Source of the DNA: Verrucomicrobiota bacterium
GTDB taxonomy: Bacteria; Verrucomicrobiota; Verrucomicrobiia; Limisphaerales; JAGWYX01
Direction: 5' to 3'
NCBI GenBank assembly: GCA_018969165.1
Contig: JAGWYX010000231.1
Span: 1-6,530 of the forward strand
DNA: 6,530 nt
The position numbers were made by a program, and so were the translations under genes. Position 1 is the first letter of the stretch. Every line of letters starts with the position of its first letter. Positions 6,076 to 6,530 of this stretch are shown here, piece after piece. The notes beneath the pieces are model-generated. The model did no database searches, was not told the DNA's origin, and worked only from the letters and a program-made list of their open reading frames with translations.

Positions 6076-6306
6076 ATGCCAATCTACGAATTTCACTGCG
6101 GCAATTGCGGGAAGGACAGCGAGGTCCTGGTACGCTCGAGTCGATGGGAGGGCACACCGTGTCCGCACTGCGGGTCGAGGAAGTTGGCGAAGAAGCTCTC
6201 CGTGTTCGCCTCGAACGTGGCGGGCGGCGTGGGTGAGGGGCCCGCCTGCACGGGGACGCCCCACTCCTGCGGCCTGTGTGGCACCGGGCGGCCGCACTCG
6301 CACTGA
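6076..6306 (+). CDS. FmdB-family zinc-ribbon protein
   Basis: A 76-residue member of the FmdB family (CxxC_CXXC_SSSS domain), small zinc-ribbon proteins often annotated as putative regulatory proteins; the actual role is not established. It opens with the family hallmark MPIYEFHCGNCG and has two zinc-binding CxxC pairs, Cys8/Cys11 and Cys29/Cys32 (CPHCGS), about 17 residues apart. A Gly-rich linker (49-56) leads to a C-terminal cluster with Cys58, Cys65, Cys68 and histidines at 63, 74 and 76, which could bind a second metal. Start ATG 6076 is fixed by the conserved N-terminus. No Shine-Dalgarno is visible, so the mRNA may be leaderless or have a short leader. It is transcribed divergently from the rnc operon and convergently with the HAD phosphatase gene. 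No functional partner can be inferred from the neighbours. Confidence 0.88.
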   Translation: MPIYEFHCGNCGKDSEVLVRSSRWEGTPCPHCGSRKLAKKLSVFASNVAGGVGEGPACTGTPHSCGLCGTGRPHSH

Positions 6307-6312
6307 GGGGTT

Positions 6313-6357
6313 CCAACCGCCGGCTTCGCCCGGGGTTCTCCGGGTTGCGGAGGTTGG
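6313..6357. terminator. Branched hairpin between convergent genes, possible bidirectional terminator
   Basis: CCAACC (6313-6318) pairs with GGTTGG (6352-6357), enclosing an inner 5-bp stem CCCGG/CCGGG (6329-6333 with 6340-6344). It starts 6 bases after the fmdB stop, where a terminator is expected for convergent genes. No T-run follows on either strand, so efficiency is doubtful. Confidence 0.35.
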
Positions 6358-6417
6358 GGGCGCGATGGAACGCGTCCTGACCAGTCCGCCGGGCCGCCGG
6401 GCCGCGAAGGCGCCGGT

Positions 6418-6530
6418 TCAGACGCAGACCTCCGCCGCTTTGACCTGGCCCACGTTCTGAACGAGCCAGTCCGGTGCGTCGGCCTGCAATTGCTCGTAGG
6501 TGGCGCCACCGGTGGCGACCGCCAGGGTGC
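6418..6530 (-). CDS. HAD-superfamily hydrolase, C-terminal end (runs off right edge)
   Basis: The last 36 codons and TGA stop (6418-6420) of a minus-strand gene that enters from the right edge. The visible peptide reads TLAVATGGATYEQL, then a short helix, then APDWLVQNVGQV. This fits the C-terminal end of HAD subfamily IA phosphatases such as phosphoglycolate phosphatase-like proteins, where a V-A-TGG strand and a PDWLV segment close the Rossmann-like core. The nucleophile Asp motif and the other catalytic motifs are outside the window, so activity and substrate cannot be judged. The gene is convergent with fmdB, with a 111-base gap that holds a branched hairpin. The assignment rests on a short stretch of sequence. 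Confidence 0.65.
   Translation of the reverse strand, partial: TLAVATGGATYEQLQADAPDWLVQNVGQVKAAEVCV

Noticed and set aside
5868..6236. A 122-codon plus-strand frame whose first residues look slightly like a signal peptide.
   Set aside because: It begins at a GTG, overlaps most of fmdB in another frame, and the rest is Arg/Ser/Pro-rich with no motif.
6233..6460. A 75-codon plus-strand frame over the convergent intergenic region.
   Set aside because: It overlaps the fmdB end and the HAD gene antisense, and its composition is Pro/Arg/Gly-rich without family features.
1..6530. A search by eye for a defence system, toxin-antitoxin pair, biosynthetic cluster, CRISPR array or tRNA.
   Set aside because: No spaced direct repeats, tRNA cloverleaf, small toxin/antitoxin pair or clustered biosynthetic genes were found; the intact genes are housekeeping or small regulatory genes.

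Overview
The window looks like chromosomal housekeeping DNA from a GC-rich bacterium, most probably of the PVC group (Verrucomicrobiota or a relative). That placement is an inference from several weak signs: a small four-cysteine protein beginning MIDWNIQ next to rnc, a divergent EF-G paralogue, a transposase remnant of a type common in Verrucomicrobia and Planctomycetes, a compound GC-rich intergenic palindrome, and few Shine-Dalgarno sequences. No rRNA, tRNA, CRISPR array, phage genes or complete mobile element was seen.

Layout. 1-903 (minus): a ptsN-like PTS IIA gene followed by the 5' end of argS, which runs off the left edge. 904-1199: a divergent intergenic region with a two-hairpin palindrome and a strong sigma70-type promoter that fires rightward. 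1200-4037 (plus): an O-methyltransferase gene, then a 700-codon EF-G-like translational GTPase gene. 4038-4442: no intact gene, but the minus strand holds a decayed transposase fragment directly after the rnc stop codon. 4443-5840 (minus): a PVC-type zinc-binding hypothetical gene and rnc (RNase III), 24 bases apart and probably one operon. 5841-6075: a second divergent intergenic region. 6076-6306 (plus): an FmdB-type zinc-ribbon gene. 6418-6530 (minus): the C-terminal end of a HAD-family phosphatase gene, convergent with fmdB.

The genes do not form one pathway. The common thread is translation and RNA metabolism (ArgRS, EF-G-like factor, RNase III) plus small regulatory or metal-binding proteins (PTS IIA, four-cysteine protein, FmdB). 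I found no convincing new multi-gene system. The points most worth a second look are the EF-G paralogue with altered GTPase motifs (Tyr for the catalytic His, NDLD for NKxD), the palindrome whose two hairpin loops are complementary to each other, and the transposase relic that is in frame with rnc across its amber stop.
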